Below, one piece after another: positions 45,001 through 51,482 of a stretch of DNA of 64,000 nucleotides. How positions within the stretch are numbered: the first letter of the stretch is position 1; each line of letters starts with the position of its first letter. This DNA is from Leifsonia sp. Root112D2. GTDB taxonomy: Bacteria > Actinomycetota > Actinomycetes > Actinomycetales > Microbacteriaceae. The DNA lies in assembly GCF_001424905.1 (NCBI RefSeq), contig NZ_LMCU01000001.1:985480-1049479 (forward strand), read 5' to 3'. The notes under the pieces are model-generated. The model was not told the DNA's origin, did not search any database, and saw nothing but the letters and a program-made list of their open reading frames with translations. The translations under genes and the position numbers were made by a program.

Positions 45001-45588
45001 ATGGGTGCCGTCGCTGTCGGTGAACAGCGCCTGGTCGATGTTGCCCGTCGGGCATCCTGCCACCGCCGTGCCGCCGATGAGAAGACCGCGATCGGTCCAC
45101 GGTCCGGTCGGCGTCTTCCCGGTGAGCAGAGCCACCCCGCCGTTCGAGAGCGAGTACGTCAGGCGGTACTCTCCGTCGATGTACCGGATGTCGGGTGCCC
45201 ACGGTCGGGTGCCGGCCGACCAGTACGTGGGGCGCGCGGCATCCGCCGGGTAGACGTCACCGACGTACTTCCAGTCGACCAGATCTGTCGAGCGCAGGAT
45301 CGGCAGGATGTGCTCACCCTTCTCCCCCTTGCTGTTGAAGATCGGGTTGGTCGTGCCGTATGCGTACCATGCACCGTCCTTGCCGCGAATCATCGCGGGG
45401 TCGGGAAAGGTGTCCACAACCCCGGCGCTGACCGGGTTCGTATACGTCGCGGATGCCGCGGGTGCTGGCGCTGCCACGGGCGCTGCCGCAGCGGGAGCCG
45501 CACCCGCGAGCGCAGGCATGCCGCCTCCGACGAGGGCTGCCGCGGCGAAGATCGCCGCCGCCCCAAGACTGACTGGTCTCCATCGCAT
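42025..45588 (-). CDS. Secreted protein with two GH43-type domains and central beta-sandwich modules
   Basis: A 1187-residue exported protein. A signal peptide with an Ala-rich tail fills the first ~45 residues. The first five-bladed GH43-type domain (~48-365) shows Asp63 (TFPDPAM), Asp133 (WAPDI) and Glu232 (MEGSIV), the expected base, modulator and acid. Residues ~375-560 and ~575-755 look like concanavalin-type sandwich modules. A second GH43-type domain (~770-1165) carries 'DVWAPEVHYVDGKW' and 'YLEGATVSKIGKKYYLM'. No cell-wall sorting motif is visible, so it is probably released or loosely bound. Such enzymes remove arabinose, xylose or galactose units from plant polysaccharides. It shares an upstream motif with the ROK operon next door. 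Confidence 0.85.
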   Translation of the reverse strand: MRWRPVSLGAAAIFAAAALVGGGMPALAGAAPAAAAPVAAPAPAASATYTNPVSAGVVDTFPDPAMIRGKDGAWYAYGTTNPIFNSKGEKGEHILPILRSTDLVDWKYVGDVYPADAARPTYWSAGTRPWAPDIRYIDGEYRLTYSLSNGGVALLTGKTPTGPWTDRGLLIGGTAVAGCPTGNIDQALFTDSDGTHYIYWGSYDVVCVSKMNADATALTGEVTQVAQGRRMEGSIVMQHDGRYYLMYSDAGCCDGAFSGYTVKVGRSDSPRGPFVDDHGIDLMALSSKGGFVLTSNGNGFAGPGHNTIQTDLAGQDWLVYHAIPTSDPDFPPVGSLHLSKRPLMIDRLDWIDGWPVVRAGAGPSSGEQTAPVTQSLIGTDFADSSLDGWKTNGDGTATLATDTDAGTHLRLAAGKQTASVTSRDKASGDLRVQGELRFSPADADTATGAIGLVMGANGKNGATARIDRATAELRLEVTHGSTIEEKASALPANFDYDSWHVVVIEWRGSEVTAEVSSDGLRDPLATVRVSAPKQAGSNGSIGVAASAASVDAANLSAARLFSPVTKRVADPKLGALLPEYSDEFTTAGAPEVANDAWSWIRGRAPGSTITDGSLVWPTQAAELYTGNNTASVLVRDAPKGDYVVETKLTFDGTRGNQQAGLVLYENDDRYLKLAHSILPLNRKGQFLHQTEFGKEAERPTTTPPMAVANGPMFGAAPAATTWLRLYVQLDEQNSEYDVRMASSTDGESWQWGGVWSLPVQGNLRIGLVSMNTPGATATFDYVRSYEMPGEVSPFPRSWPLPMPYGTADARTALTPRPDNSKILDLELRPQDSELGRVWMRDTYVNRFEVDGKTLYVASGTTKAAGLDKAAPYNDGIYIWTAPSLDGPWTLVDTTTLRPGQTKGKVWSPEFVGENTADRVVVADWQKYKNPDDPATRAGDVWAPEVHYVDGKWYIVACMGDQSTLTGSFMLVSDGGVQGPYRNIEGSVKHPLGEPVRATNPQYYHIDGGLFDDGDAKYLVLHNDLYAKMTADMENLETPTNLPQFQQTKFSPEPYLEGATVSKIGKKYYLMHAAWSFKSGPAASPKWSYLSNSGVKDQYDAIVAVSDSFEGPYSTRYTAAVGAGHNNMFTDESGTVWATFFNNPNAGYWSAPDRLDQAAVAGIVRLEKSGPLGGLLTAARPAAEASSD

Positions 45589-45765
45589 CAGATCTGCTCT
45601 CCTTCTTCATCGAAGTCGCGGCGCGGGCGCGCAACGGTGTCGACGCGCCCGAGGCAGGGCGGCACGATCGACGAGGATGAGGTAGTCAGCCCGCCCGTCG
45701 GCACAATGCCTGGGCAACCGGCCCCCCGATTTACCTGCTTAGGCCCCCATCCAAGGGACTCGTCA

Positions 45766-45791
45766 TTTTTCCGTCAAGACTCCGACGAAAA
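45766..45791. promoter_or_regulatory. Candidate ROK operator before the GH43 gene
   Basis: TTTTTCCGTC and GACGAAAA form an imperfect inverted repeat. Thirteen leading bases and the following TCCG are the same as at 41901-41919 upstream of the ROK gene. It lies 178 bases upstream of the GH43 start codon, in its leader or promoter. Confidence 0.6.
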
Positions 45792-45847
45792 GATCGCAGA
45801 AATTGGGCACGTCACTTTCGATGACGACGCCGCGCCCGGCAACAGCA

Positions 45848-45884
45848 AAGGGCCGGCTGCGACATTTCTGTCGAGCCGACCCTT
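45848..45884. terminator. Hairpin with a TTTC loop, left copy
   Basis: An imperfect 16-bp stem (45848-45864 with 45869-45884, one bulge) closes on the loop TTTC within CGACATTTCTGTCG. The same core, followed by a similar TTCGCTTCG flank, occurs in the perfect hairpin at 53743-53778. Likely a bidirectional terminator, and one of a pair that brackets the island. Confidence 0.6.
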
Positions 45885-46456
45885 CTCGTGTTCGCTTCGG
45901 TCTTTTCGACCGCGTGGGTGCTTCAGCAAATTCGGGATCCCTTGAGCCGACTGGGCAACTGTCAAAGTTCCAGCGAGGCTTTCCAGGCTAAGGTCTTAAG
46001 TTTTCCAGCAGTTCGACAAATTGCCGGTCAGCTCACCAATTTGTACCCGCTCGAAAGGCTGCTGTCTGGACTTCAGAACGGCGACTACGGTGGGCGTCAG
46101 CGCTCACCCGCACGGAGGTGGTGTTCGCACGCCACTCTTGTCTGAGGAAGGGAGGGCGTCTGATCGCCGGTTGGAAGTGCCGTCCAGCCTCCCCTCGGCA
46201 TTCCGTATATACGAGTGCCACTCGCGCCTCTGCCCGTACTCGCGCTCTTCATCGATCACGGAGCGGGTGCCGTCAGGCGCCGTGCCGTGATCACCGCTCC
46301 ATTCGATGTTTCCTACATCGTCCCCTGTCTTCGAAACAACAACCGAGACTACTGGGGTCCACAACACACATTGACATTCGCTCAGCTTGCTCGCGTGTCG
46401 GCATCGACTGCCGTTCTCCCGGGTGGATGATGTTGGCGACAATTCCACGGCGACCA

Positions 46457-46491
46457 CTAACTATCTGGTGGCTGGATCGACTACACGGCGA
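46457..46491 (+). promoter_or_regulatory. ECF-type promoter of the sigma-factor operon
   Basis: CTAAC (46457-46461) lies 16 bases before CGACTACA (46478-46485). The block GGCTG, one base, ATCGACTACA, one base, GG, one base, GA (46470-46491) is the same as at 48670-48691 before the ubiquitin-like gene, and CTAAC sits at the same distance in both. The -35/-10 spacing is that of ECF sigma promoters (AAC-type -35). The likely user is the sigma factor encoded 36 bases downstream. Confidence 0.75.
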
Positions 46492-46526
46492 GACGCGGCA
46501 CCAGTCGTGTCGAGGACTGAGAGCGA

Positions 46527-47045
46527 ATGGTACCGACTAAGCCGGACTGGGGTCCGCTGTACGAGGCTCACCGCCGGGCCATGTACTTGGTCGCGCTTTC
46601 GATCCTTCGACAGAGAGAGCTTGCGGAAGATGCAGTGCAGAATGCGATGGTCTCCTTGATGAACAACCCGCCGTCCAATGTCAAGAACTGGGAGGCCATG
46701 ATGGTCAATGCCGCAAAGATGCGCGCCCTAGACATAGTCGGCTCGGCGGCGGAGCGGCATCGTGGGGGCGCGCTGGATCCCCAGCGCGATCCCGAAAGTG
46801 GCAAGCTCGCTCCTGAGGAGGCTGTGGAAGCCCTTGACGTGGTGACGAAGGTGCGAAAACTTGAAGACGCGATGAATGTGCTAACGGATCGAGAAGGACG
46901 GGTGCTCGTTAGGCGCGTACTGCGGGAGGAGTCTCGCGATGCGATCGCCGCCGACCTGGGGGTGTCGCCATCCCGGGTGAGTCAGATAGTCACCGCTGCG
47001 CTTTCGAAACTCCGTGACGCACTCGACGACGAGGATGCGGCGTGA
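46527..47045 (+). CDS. ECF-type RNA polymerase sigma factor
   Basis: A 172-residue sigma-70-family protein with only regions 2 and 4. Region 2 lies at ~10-75 ('LYEAHRRAMYLVALSILRQRELAEDAVQNA' in parts) and region 4 at ~110-165, with an HTH 'SRDAIAADLGVSPSRVSQIV'. This is the ECF layout. It ends in a GTGA overlap with the HTH-like gene, which overlaps the metallopeptidase gene in turn, so three proteins are coupled. Two almost identical bipartite promoters lie before this gene and before the ubiquitin-like gene, so it probably activates itself and the conjugation operon. No classical anti-sigma gene is present. Confidence 0.88.
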   Translation: MVPTKPDWGPLYEAHRRAMYLVALSILRQRELAEDAVQNAMVSLMNNPPSNVKNWEAMMVNAAKMRALDIVGSAAERHRGGALDPQRDPESGKLAPEEAVEALDVVTKVRKLEDAMNVLTDREGRVLVRRVLREESRDAIAADLGVSPSRVSQIVTAALSKLRDALDDEDAA

Positions 47046-47662
47046 CCGATTCAAGCGAGCACATCGAGGCCGCCTTGTCCGGCCTAGCTCGCCACGAGTC
47101 CCTGGATGAGGACACCCGAGAACTGCTCGAGGTGGCAGAGCTCCTCCGCCTCGACAATGACGTTCCACCGCTCGAACAGGACCCGGTTGCTGCCATGCTC
47201 GGGCTGATTGTCGACCCATCCGTGGTCCTATCAAGCCGAGCATTTACGACCGCACGCAGGAACTCCGGAATAGCCCCAAGTGCTCTGGCGGCCAAGCTTC
47301 GTGACCGCGGCTGGCAGGTGAGCGCAGCGGACGTAGCTCGGTGGCAATCACACGCTCCGACCGACTTGACTCCCGCCCTGCTCGCAGCAGTCGCCGACGA
47401 GCTCCACACCGAACTTGGAACGATAACCGACAGCGCTCCGGCAAGGCCGGACTGGCTGATCGCGGCCACAGCCACGGGTAAGTTCGCGAACCTGTCTACG
47501 AGATGGGCGCGACTGAAATCGCTGTCTCTGCCGGCCGCGTCCGCGATTCTGGAATCGCGTCTCCTCGCGACTGTCAACCGCGGCGATCGCCCAGAAACGG
47601 ACGACCTACTTGAAACGCTAGATGCCTTCGTCTCGACTCTGGAGCAGCGCGACGGCCAATGA
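47042..47662 (+). CDS. Small HTH-like protein between sigma factor and metallopeptidase (candidate anti-sigma/repressor)
   Basis: A 206-residue soluble protein I cannot assign to a named family. A helix-rich stretch at ~70-125 ('AFTTARRNSGIAPSALAAKL', then 'SAADVARWQSH') looks like an XRE-type HTH in which 'SALAAKLRDRG' and 'VSAADVARW' would be the two helices. The acidic N-terminus (~1-50) and the C-terminal helix ('ETDDLLETLDAFVSTLEQ') could hold a partner. Start is GTG in a GTGA overlap with the sigma gene; the stop overlaps the metallopeptidase start as ATGA. HTH proteins coupled to ImmA/IrrE peptidases are usually their cleavage targets, so this may hold the sigma factor or its promoters until cleaved. 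Confidence 0.75.
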   Translation: MTDSSEHIEAALSGLARHESLDEDTRELLEVAELLRLDNDVPPLEQDPVAAMLGLIVDPSVVLSSRAFTTARRNSGIAPSALAAKLRDRGWQVSAADVARWQSHAPTDLTPALLAAVADELHTELGTITDSAPARPDWLIAATATGKFANLSTRWARLKSLSLPAASAILESRLLATVNRGDRPETDDLLETLDAFVSTLEQRDGQ

Positions 47663-48660
47663 AGACTACACGCTGGGTAGACCGGGCCCTAGGGCGGGTG
47701 AGCCTCGCCCAGCGCGCTTCGTTCGCAGCCGATCCGCTCGGATCGCTCACGAGGGACTTCGGCTTGCAGGTTCAAGCCGCAACCCAATTGGGCCAGCACA
47801 GAGAAGGCAAGGGAAGTTGTGATGGAGTCTCGTTCCTCGCGGACGGTGTCGTGCTTTACTCCCCGACCGTGTCGAGACGGGAGAATTTCACCCTCGCGCA
47901 TGAGCTCGCTCATCACCTCCTCGAACTCGACGACCCGTTCCAGGACATGTTGGCGGATCAGGACTACCCGCAACCGCTGCTTGAGACCGTCTGCGATTCG
48001 TTTGCGCAAGAGCTATTGGTACCCACCGATCTGATCGACACGGTTGTGTCCGACGATGCGGTCCGCGCATCGCACCTTCTTGATCTCTTCGAGCGCTCTA
48101 GCGCCAGCCTTCACGCAAGCGCGATCGCGCTCGCACGGCGACTTCCGGTGCTTGGCGCCGTCCTCGTCCTTGAACGTGAGCCGAGCGTCGTCCGGCACGC
48201 CAGCGTCCAACCGGATCCTGTTGAGGGTTGGCCCAAGGTGTACCCGTGGCGCGGACAGTCCGCCTTGGCGCACCCCCTGCTTTCGATACCCGACGGCACC
48301 GAGGCCGTGAAACGCATTCGGTGGCGTATGCCCTGGGGCGCGGACGCCGAGTTCTTCGCGAACGCAATGGGGCAGACCAATACGGTGGTTGCCGTCTTCG
48401 CGGACAGAGACCTCTGGACCGACGAGGCAAGCCACCTCAACATCCTCCGCGAATACGATGATCGCCCTCGCCTCCACCTCGTGTGCTGTGGTCAAGACAA
48501 ATGGATTCGCGCCTACCCATGCCTGACCTGTCACCAACCGTTCTGCCCCAAGTGCGGAGACTGCAAGTGCAACCGCGAGAAGGCAGTCGTCTGCACCGAG
48601 TGCGGTCTGCTCAAAGGGGCTGAACTCGTGGTGAACGGCGTTTGTGTGGACTGTCGCTAA
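47659..48660 (+). CDS. ImmA/IrrE-type metallopeptidase with C-terminal zinc ribbon
   Basis: A 333-residue protein. The N-terminal half is an ImmA/IrrE (COG2856) zinc peptidase: HELAH at residues 81-85 and the downstream ligand in 'LLETVCDSFAQELLVP' (Glu109). Residues ~190-285 form a domain I do not recognise. The tail holds ten cysteines in pairs (288/291, 296/299, 302/304, 312/315, 329/332), a zinc-ribbon-like array. It is coupled to the HTH-like gene by ATGA. ImmA/IrrE peptidases cleave HTH repressors after DNA damage or phage signals (ImmA-ImmR, IrrE-DdrO, CapP-CapH); here the zinc tail may sense the signal or bind nucleic acid. Confidence 0.9.
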   Translation: MKTTRWVDRALGRVSLAQRASFAADPLGSLTRDFGLQVQAATQLGQHREGKGSCDGVSFLADGVVLYSPTVSRRENFTLAHELAHHLLELDDPFQDMLADQDYPQPLLETVCDSFAQELLVPTDLIDTVVSDDAVRASHLLDLFERSSASLHASAIALARRLPVLGAVLVLEREPSVVRHASVQPDPVEGWPKVYPWRGQSALAHPLLSIPDGTEAVKRIRWRMPWGADAEFFANAMGQTNTVVAVFADRDLWTDEASHLNILREYDDRPRLHLVCCGQDKWIRAYPCLTCHQPFCPKCGDCKCNREKAVVCTECGLLKGAELVVNGVCVDCR

Positions 48661-48691
48661 CGAATCCTGGGCTGCATCGACTACAAGGTGA
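48657..48691 (+). promoter_or_regulatory. ECF-type promoter of the ubiquitin-like operon
   Basis: CTAAC (48657-48661, overlapping the metallopeptidase stop codon) lies 16 bases before CGACTACA (48678-48685). Nineteen of the 22 bases at 48670-48691 are the same as at 46470-46491 before the sigma gene. The first codon of the ubiquitin-like gene is 61 bases from the start of the shared block, compared with 57 at the sigma gene. Confidence 0.75.
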
Positions 48692-48730
48692 AGGGCTCAC
48701 TCGGAGTCCTCACCAAGAGGAAGCAGCAAC

Positions 48731-48973
48731 ATGTCTGACAGCGAGAAGCGCAAGCTGATCCACTTCACCATCGACGGCAAGCAGTACACGACACGCGACG
48801 ACGACCAGGAGGCCGCGTCTCTGCTGCGGCTCGCCGGCATAGACCCGATCCAGTACGACCTCGCCCGCAGGAAGAAAGACGGGGAAACCAAGACGATCAA
48901 GGACGACAAGATCGTCGAGATCAAGGACGGCGACGTATTCTTCACCGTCCGCCAGAACGCGACGGTCGGCTAG
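48731..48973 (+). CDS. Ubiquitin-like protein (single multiubiquitin-type domain)
   Basis: An 80-residue beta-grasp protein resembling one repeat of the prokaryotic multiubiquitin family: 'FTIDGKQYTT', 'SLLRLAGIDPIQYDL', 'KDGDVFFTV' fit its strands and helix. It ends in a single exposed glycine (NATVG), suited to adenylation by an E1 without prior trimming. GAGGAAG lies before the ATG. It is first in an operon with an E2-position protein and a JAB-E1 fusion, and has its own sigma-type promoter. It should be the modifier attached to target proteins. Confidence 0.85.
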   Translation: MSDSEKRKLIHFTIDGKQYTTRDDDQEAASLLRLAGIDPIQYDLARRKKDGETKTIKDDKIVEIKDGDVFFTVRQNATVG

Positions 48974-49341
48974 TGGAACCGCGACCCGTCCGGGACGGCG
49001 TCGAAGGGTTCGTCGCCGACCTCGGCGAGTTCGGGGTGAAGGCAGCGCGCGAAGGTCCTTCCGTGATGTACGACCTCGAGATCCTCGACGGTTCCCGGGC
49101 CGGAACGCCAATCCGCACTGGTGTCAGCATCAACGAACTCGGCGCATGGCCTGCAGTCCCGGCACACTGGCTCCACTTCGAGGTCGGCACGCATTTCTCT
49201 CAGCAAGGCAGCACCGACACTAGTGACGTCCTGCCCGGCTACATCCGCCACTCCTGGGATACCAGCTTCTGGCTGCCCACAGAGCATCCGGGTCGGCTCT
49301 GGATCGCGCACGTCCGGTCAGTACTTGGAAAGGTGATCTAA
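48973..49341 (+). CDS. Cysteine-free protein in the E2 position of the ubiquitin-like operon
   Basis: A 122-residue protein with GTG start, overlapping the ubiquitin-like stop codon by one base. I do not recognise its family with certainty. It has a helical N-terminus ('FVADLGEFGVKAARE'), then likely strands ('YDLEILDG', 'HWLHFEVG'), a conserved-looking 'RTGVSINELGAWPAVPAHW' and a C-terminal helix 'LWIAHVRSVLGKV'. Small E2-like proteins occupy this place in related operons, but this one has no cysteine at all, so it cannot form a classical E2 thioester. It could be a degenerate E2-fold adaptor or a target-recognition subunit. Confidence 0.7.
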   Translation: MEPRPVRDGVEGFVADLGEFGVKAAREGPSVMYDLEILDGSRAGTPIRTGVSINELGAWPAVPAHWLHFEVGTHFSQQGSTDTSDVLPGYIRHSWDTSFWLPTEHPGRLWIAHVRSVLGKVI

Positions 49342-49342
49342 C

Positions 49343-50704
49343 ATGCCTCGGCACTCCGTCGCGATGACTGCCCAAACTGCGGACGACCTCCGCAAGCATC
49401 TGATCCGAGTCGACGGCGACGAAGACCTCTGCTTCGCCACATACTCGACCTCCACCGGGGCAACACGGACCACCTACGTTCTGACCTCCGTCGTCCTCCC
49501 CGAACACGGTGAACGAGACGTTCACGGCAACGCGAGCTTCACCGGCGATTTCGTGCTTCGTGCGGCTGACATCGCCTCCTCACGCGGGGAAGGTATCGCC
49601 CTGTTGCACTCTCACCCCGATGGCAGAGGGTGGCAGGGGATCAGCCACTGGGACCGGGATGCCGAAAGCTCATACGCCAACCTGGCCCTCGGTCTCACCG
49701 GCAGCCCCCTCCTCGGCCTGACCCTCGCTGGCGCTGACATGACGTGGTCTGCTCGTGCCTGGCTCGACGCCAACGAACCCATGTGGGCGGAGAATGTCCG
49801 TGTTGTCGGGCGATCCCTCCGCGTCTCGTGGAACAACAGGCTTCGACCGCCGGCGGCCGCCACCGTGTTCCAGGACCGCACGGTCTCTGCCTGGGGCGAT
49901 GCTGTCCAAGACGACATCACTCGACTCCGCGTGCTCGTCGTCGGAGTCGGCAGCGTCGGTCTCGATGTCGCGAGCAGATTGGCGGCAACCGGCCTCACGC
50001 ACGTGGGGGTAATGGACATGGACTGCGTCGAAGAGGTCAACCTCGATCGCATGATCGGCGCCACGCGCGAGGACGCAGCTCAGAGAACGCCGAAGGCCGA
50101 GGTCGCCAAGCGACTCATGGAATCAGCATCGACAGCTCATGAGGCAGACTCCGCAGCCTACGTGTCGAGCGTGACCACCGCTGAGGGCATCGCCATCGCC
50201 CGCGACTACGACCTCGTGTTCTCATGTGTAGACCGGGCATGGCCTCGCGCCATGCTGAACCAACTCGCGTACAGCGACCTCATCCCTGTGATCGATGGCG
50301 GAATCGGCATCGACGTCTTTGACGATGGAACAATGCGCGGAGCAACTTGGCGTGTACAGACCGCAACCCCGGGCCTGCCGTGTCTGCAATGCAACCATCA
50401 ACTCGACATGGGCGAAGTGCAGAAGGAGCGTCTCGGCCTCGCCGAGGATCCCGAATACATCAAGCGCTCTGGCCGAGGTCGCCACCAGCGACAGAACGTC
50501 GCGATCCTCGCCGCCTCCGTCAGCGCCGGCCAGCTCGCCCAGTTCGTGAGCCTCGTCGTCGAACCTGGTGGCGAGGGTGTGCCTTTGCCTCAGCGATACC
50601 TGCTCGGTCCCCACATCCAGGAGCCGCTACACCATGCCACGGGCCCCTACTGTCGGTTTGAGGCGGAGATCGGTGAAGGAGATCGTCGGTTGGGTCTGCT
50701 GTGA
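49343..50704 (+). CDS. JAB deubiquitinase-E1 (ThiF) fusion protein
   Basis: A 453-residue two-domain protein. The N-terminal JAB/JAMM domain (~10-145) has His89 and His91 (LLHSHPDG), Ser101 and Asp104 (SHWD), the zinc-protease signature. The E1/ThiF domain (~190-440) has the nucleotide loop GVGSVG at 201-206, 'MDMDCVEEVNLDR' with Asp225, Asp227, Asn233 and Arg236, and a Cys pair at 347/350 (CLQC), of which one may be the thioester or zinc cysteine. It starts one base after the E2-position gene. It should activate the ubiquitin-like protein and also remove it from targets or release it. No CD-NTase gene is near, so this is not a CBASS operon. Confidence 0.92.
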   Translation: MPRHSVAMTAQTADDLRKHLIRVDGDEDLCFATYSTSTGATRTTYVLTSVVLPEHGERDVHGNASFTGDFVLRAADIASSRGEGIALLHSHPDGRGWQGISHWDRDAESSYANLALGLTGSPLLGLTLAGADMTWSARAWLDANEPMWAENVRVVGRSLRVSWNNRLRPPAAATVFQDRTVSAWGDAVQDDITRLRVLVVGVGSVGLDVASRLAATGLTHVGVMDMDCVEEVNLDRMIGATREDAAQRTPKAEVAKRLMESASTAHEADSAAYVSSVTTAEGIAIARDYDLVFSCVDRAWPRAMLNQLAYSDLIPVIDGGIGIDVFDDGTMRGATWRVQTATPGLPCLQCNHQLDMGEVQKERLGLAEDPEYIKRSGRGRHQRQNVAILAASVSAGQLAQFVSLVVEPGGEGVPLPQRYLLGPHIQEPLHHATGPYCRFEAEIGEGDRRLGLL

Positions 50705-50740
50705 AAACGGCAGGAACACACCGGTTGATGTTCTCAAAGG

Positions 50741-51400
50741 CTAGAGCAGATCGTGCACAGCCTTAGCCACATCTTCCGCGTCCCGTCGCGCCAGATAGTC
50801 AACGAGAAAGTAGCGGGAGCCTATCCCGTTGAAGGACGCTCCCAGGAGGATCCCGGCTGTGCCATCCGCAACGATGAACCGATCGTGGAACAAGCCGGTC
50901 TGCGTCAGGGCTATCTCGCCGGCAAAGCCACGATGCGCGAATACGGATCGGAGTTCGTCGCCTACGCCGGTGGTGTCGGGTTTGTCGTGAATAACGCGCA
51001 CGGACGATACCCGGGTGGCGGCGGGGAACATTGCGTCGGCGATTCGGCCCGCCTGTTCCGCGGCATTCGTTGCTTTCAACGCGTATGGATCGACGAGGAT
51101 CAATTCCTCTATGGGTTCGAGGTCGCTGAGCATCTGGGATAGAAGCGAGGTGACCTTCATCGGGTCGACCTTCGGGGAAACGAGATCTTCTTGGACCCGG
51201 TAGCGTCTGAAAACTTCACTTACACCCTGCGAGCGCACGATACGCCTGATCTCCTGCTCAGCCAGGTTTTGGGCGCTCGCGATATACATCGCGACTCCTC
51301 GGTCGGCCAATGCAGCGAGAAGCTGGGTATGACCCTCCTCGTCAAGAGGCTCCTGCAGGACGAACATGTCGCCGGTGTTCCAAAGGTTAACCTCAGCCAT
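50741..51400 (-). CDS. Phospholipase D-like (HxR variant) protein
   Basis: A 219-residue protein whose C-terminal part resembles one PLD catalytic half: 'LFHDRFIVADG' (His172-Asp-Arg174 in place of HxK) followed by 'LLGASFNGIGSRYF' with Gly187, Ser189 and Asn191. The N-terminal part has no clear motif. A lone PLD half would need to dimerise. It converges on the JAB-E1 gene with 36 bases between the stops and lies 82 bases after the nuclease-like gene, on the same strand, so these two may be a unit. PLD-like proteins in bacterial defence islands often act as nucleases or NAD/lipid-degrading effectors; here the function is open. Confidence 0.7.
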   Translation of the reverse strand: MAEVNLWNTGDMFVLQEPLDEEGHTQLLAALADRGVAMYIASAQNLAEQEIRRIVRSQGVSEVFRRYRVQEDLVSPKVDPMKVTSLLSQMLSDLEPIEELILVDPYALKATNAAEQAGRIADAMFPAATRVSSVRVIHDKPDTTGVGDELRSVFAHRGFAGEIALTQTGLFHDRFIVADGTAGILLGASFNGIGSRYFLVDYLARRDAEDVAKAVHDLL

Positions 51401-51482
51401 AACGTCGAGCGTATCGCCGTCATTGACGAGTGCTTCTGCGCGGCATCCGCAGCACCACTACTTGGAGTCACGCAAGCCCGAA

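Larger units (their letters stand above)
45589..46456. other. Non-coding stretch at the left edge of the accessory island
   Basis: About 870 bases with no convincing gene; the short frames on either strand lack ribosome binding sites and resemble nothing known. It holds the GH43 5' leader with a GGGCGCG/CGCGCCC-type hairpin (about 45628-45654), the ROK-like site at 45766, the hairpin at 45848-45884, and a gapped inverted repeat at about 46005-46064 (CAGCAG and CTGCTG at its ends, ACAAATTTG and CAATTTGT inside). TTGACA at 46371 has no good -10. Confidence 0.6.

Noticed and set aside
46104..46540. Short open frames on both strands upstream of the sigma gene
   Set aside because: No ribosome binding sites, no recognisable motif, and Arg/Ser-rich composition like other spurious frames here.
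48731..50704. Reading the ubiquitin-like operon as a CBASS operon
   Set aside because: JAB and E1 domains also occur in type II CBASS, but no CD-NTase or cyclic-nucleotide effector gene is in the window, and a separate ubiquitin-like protein is encoded.
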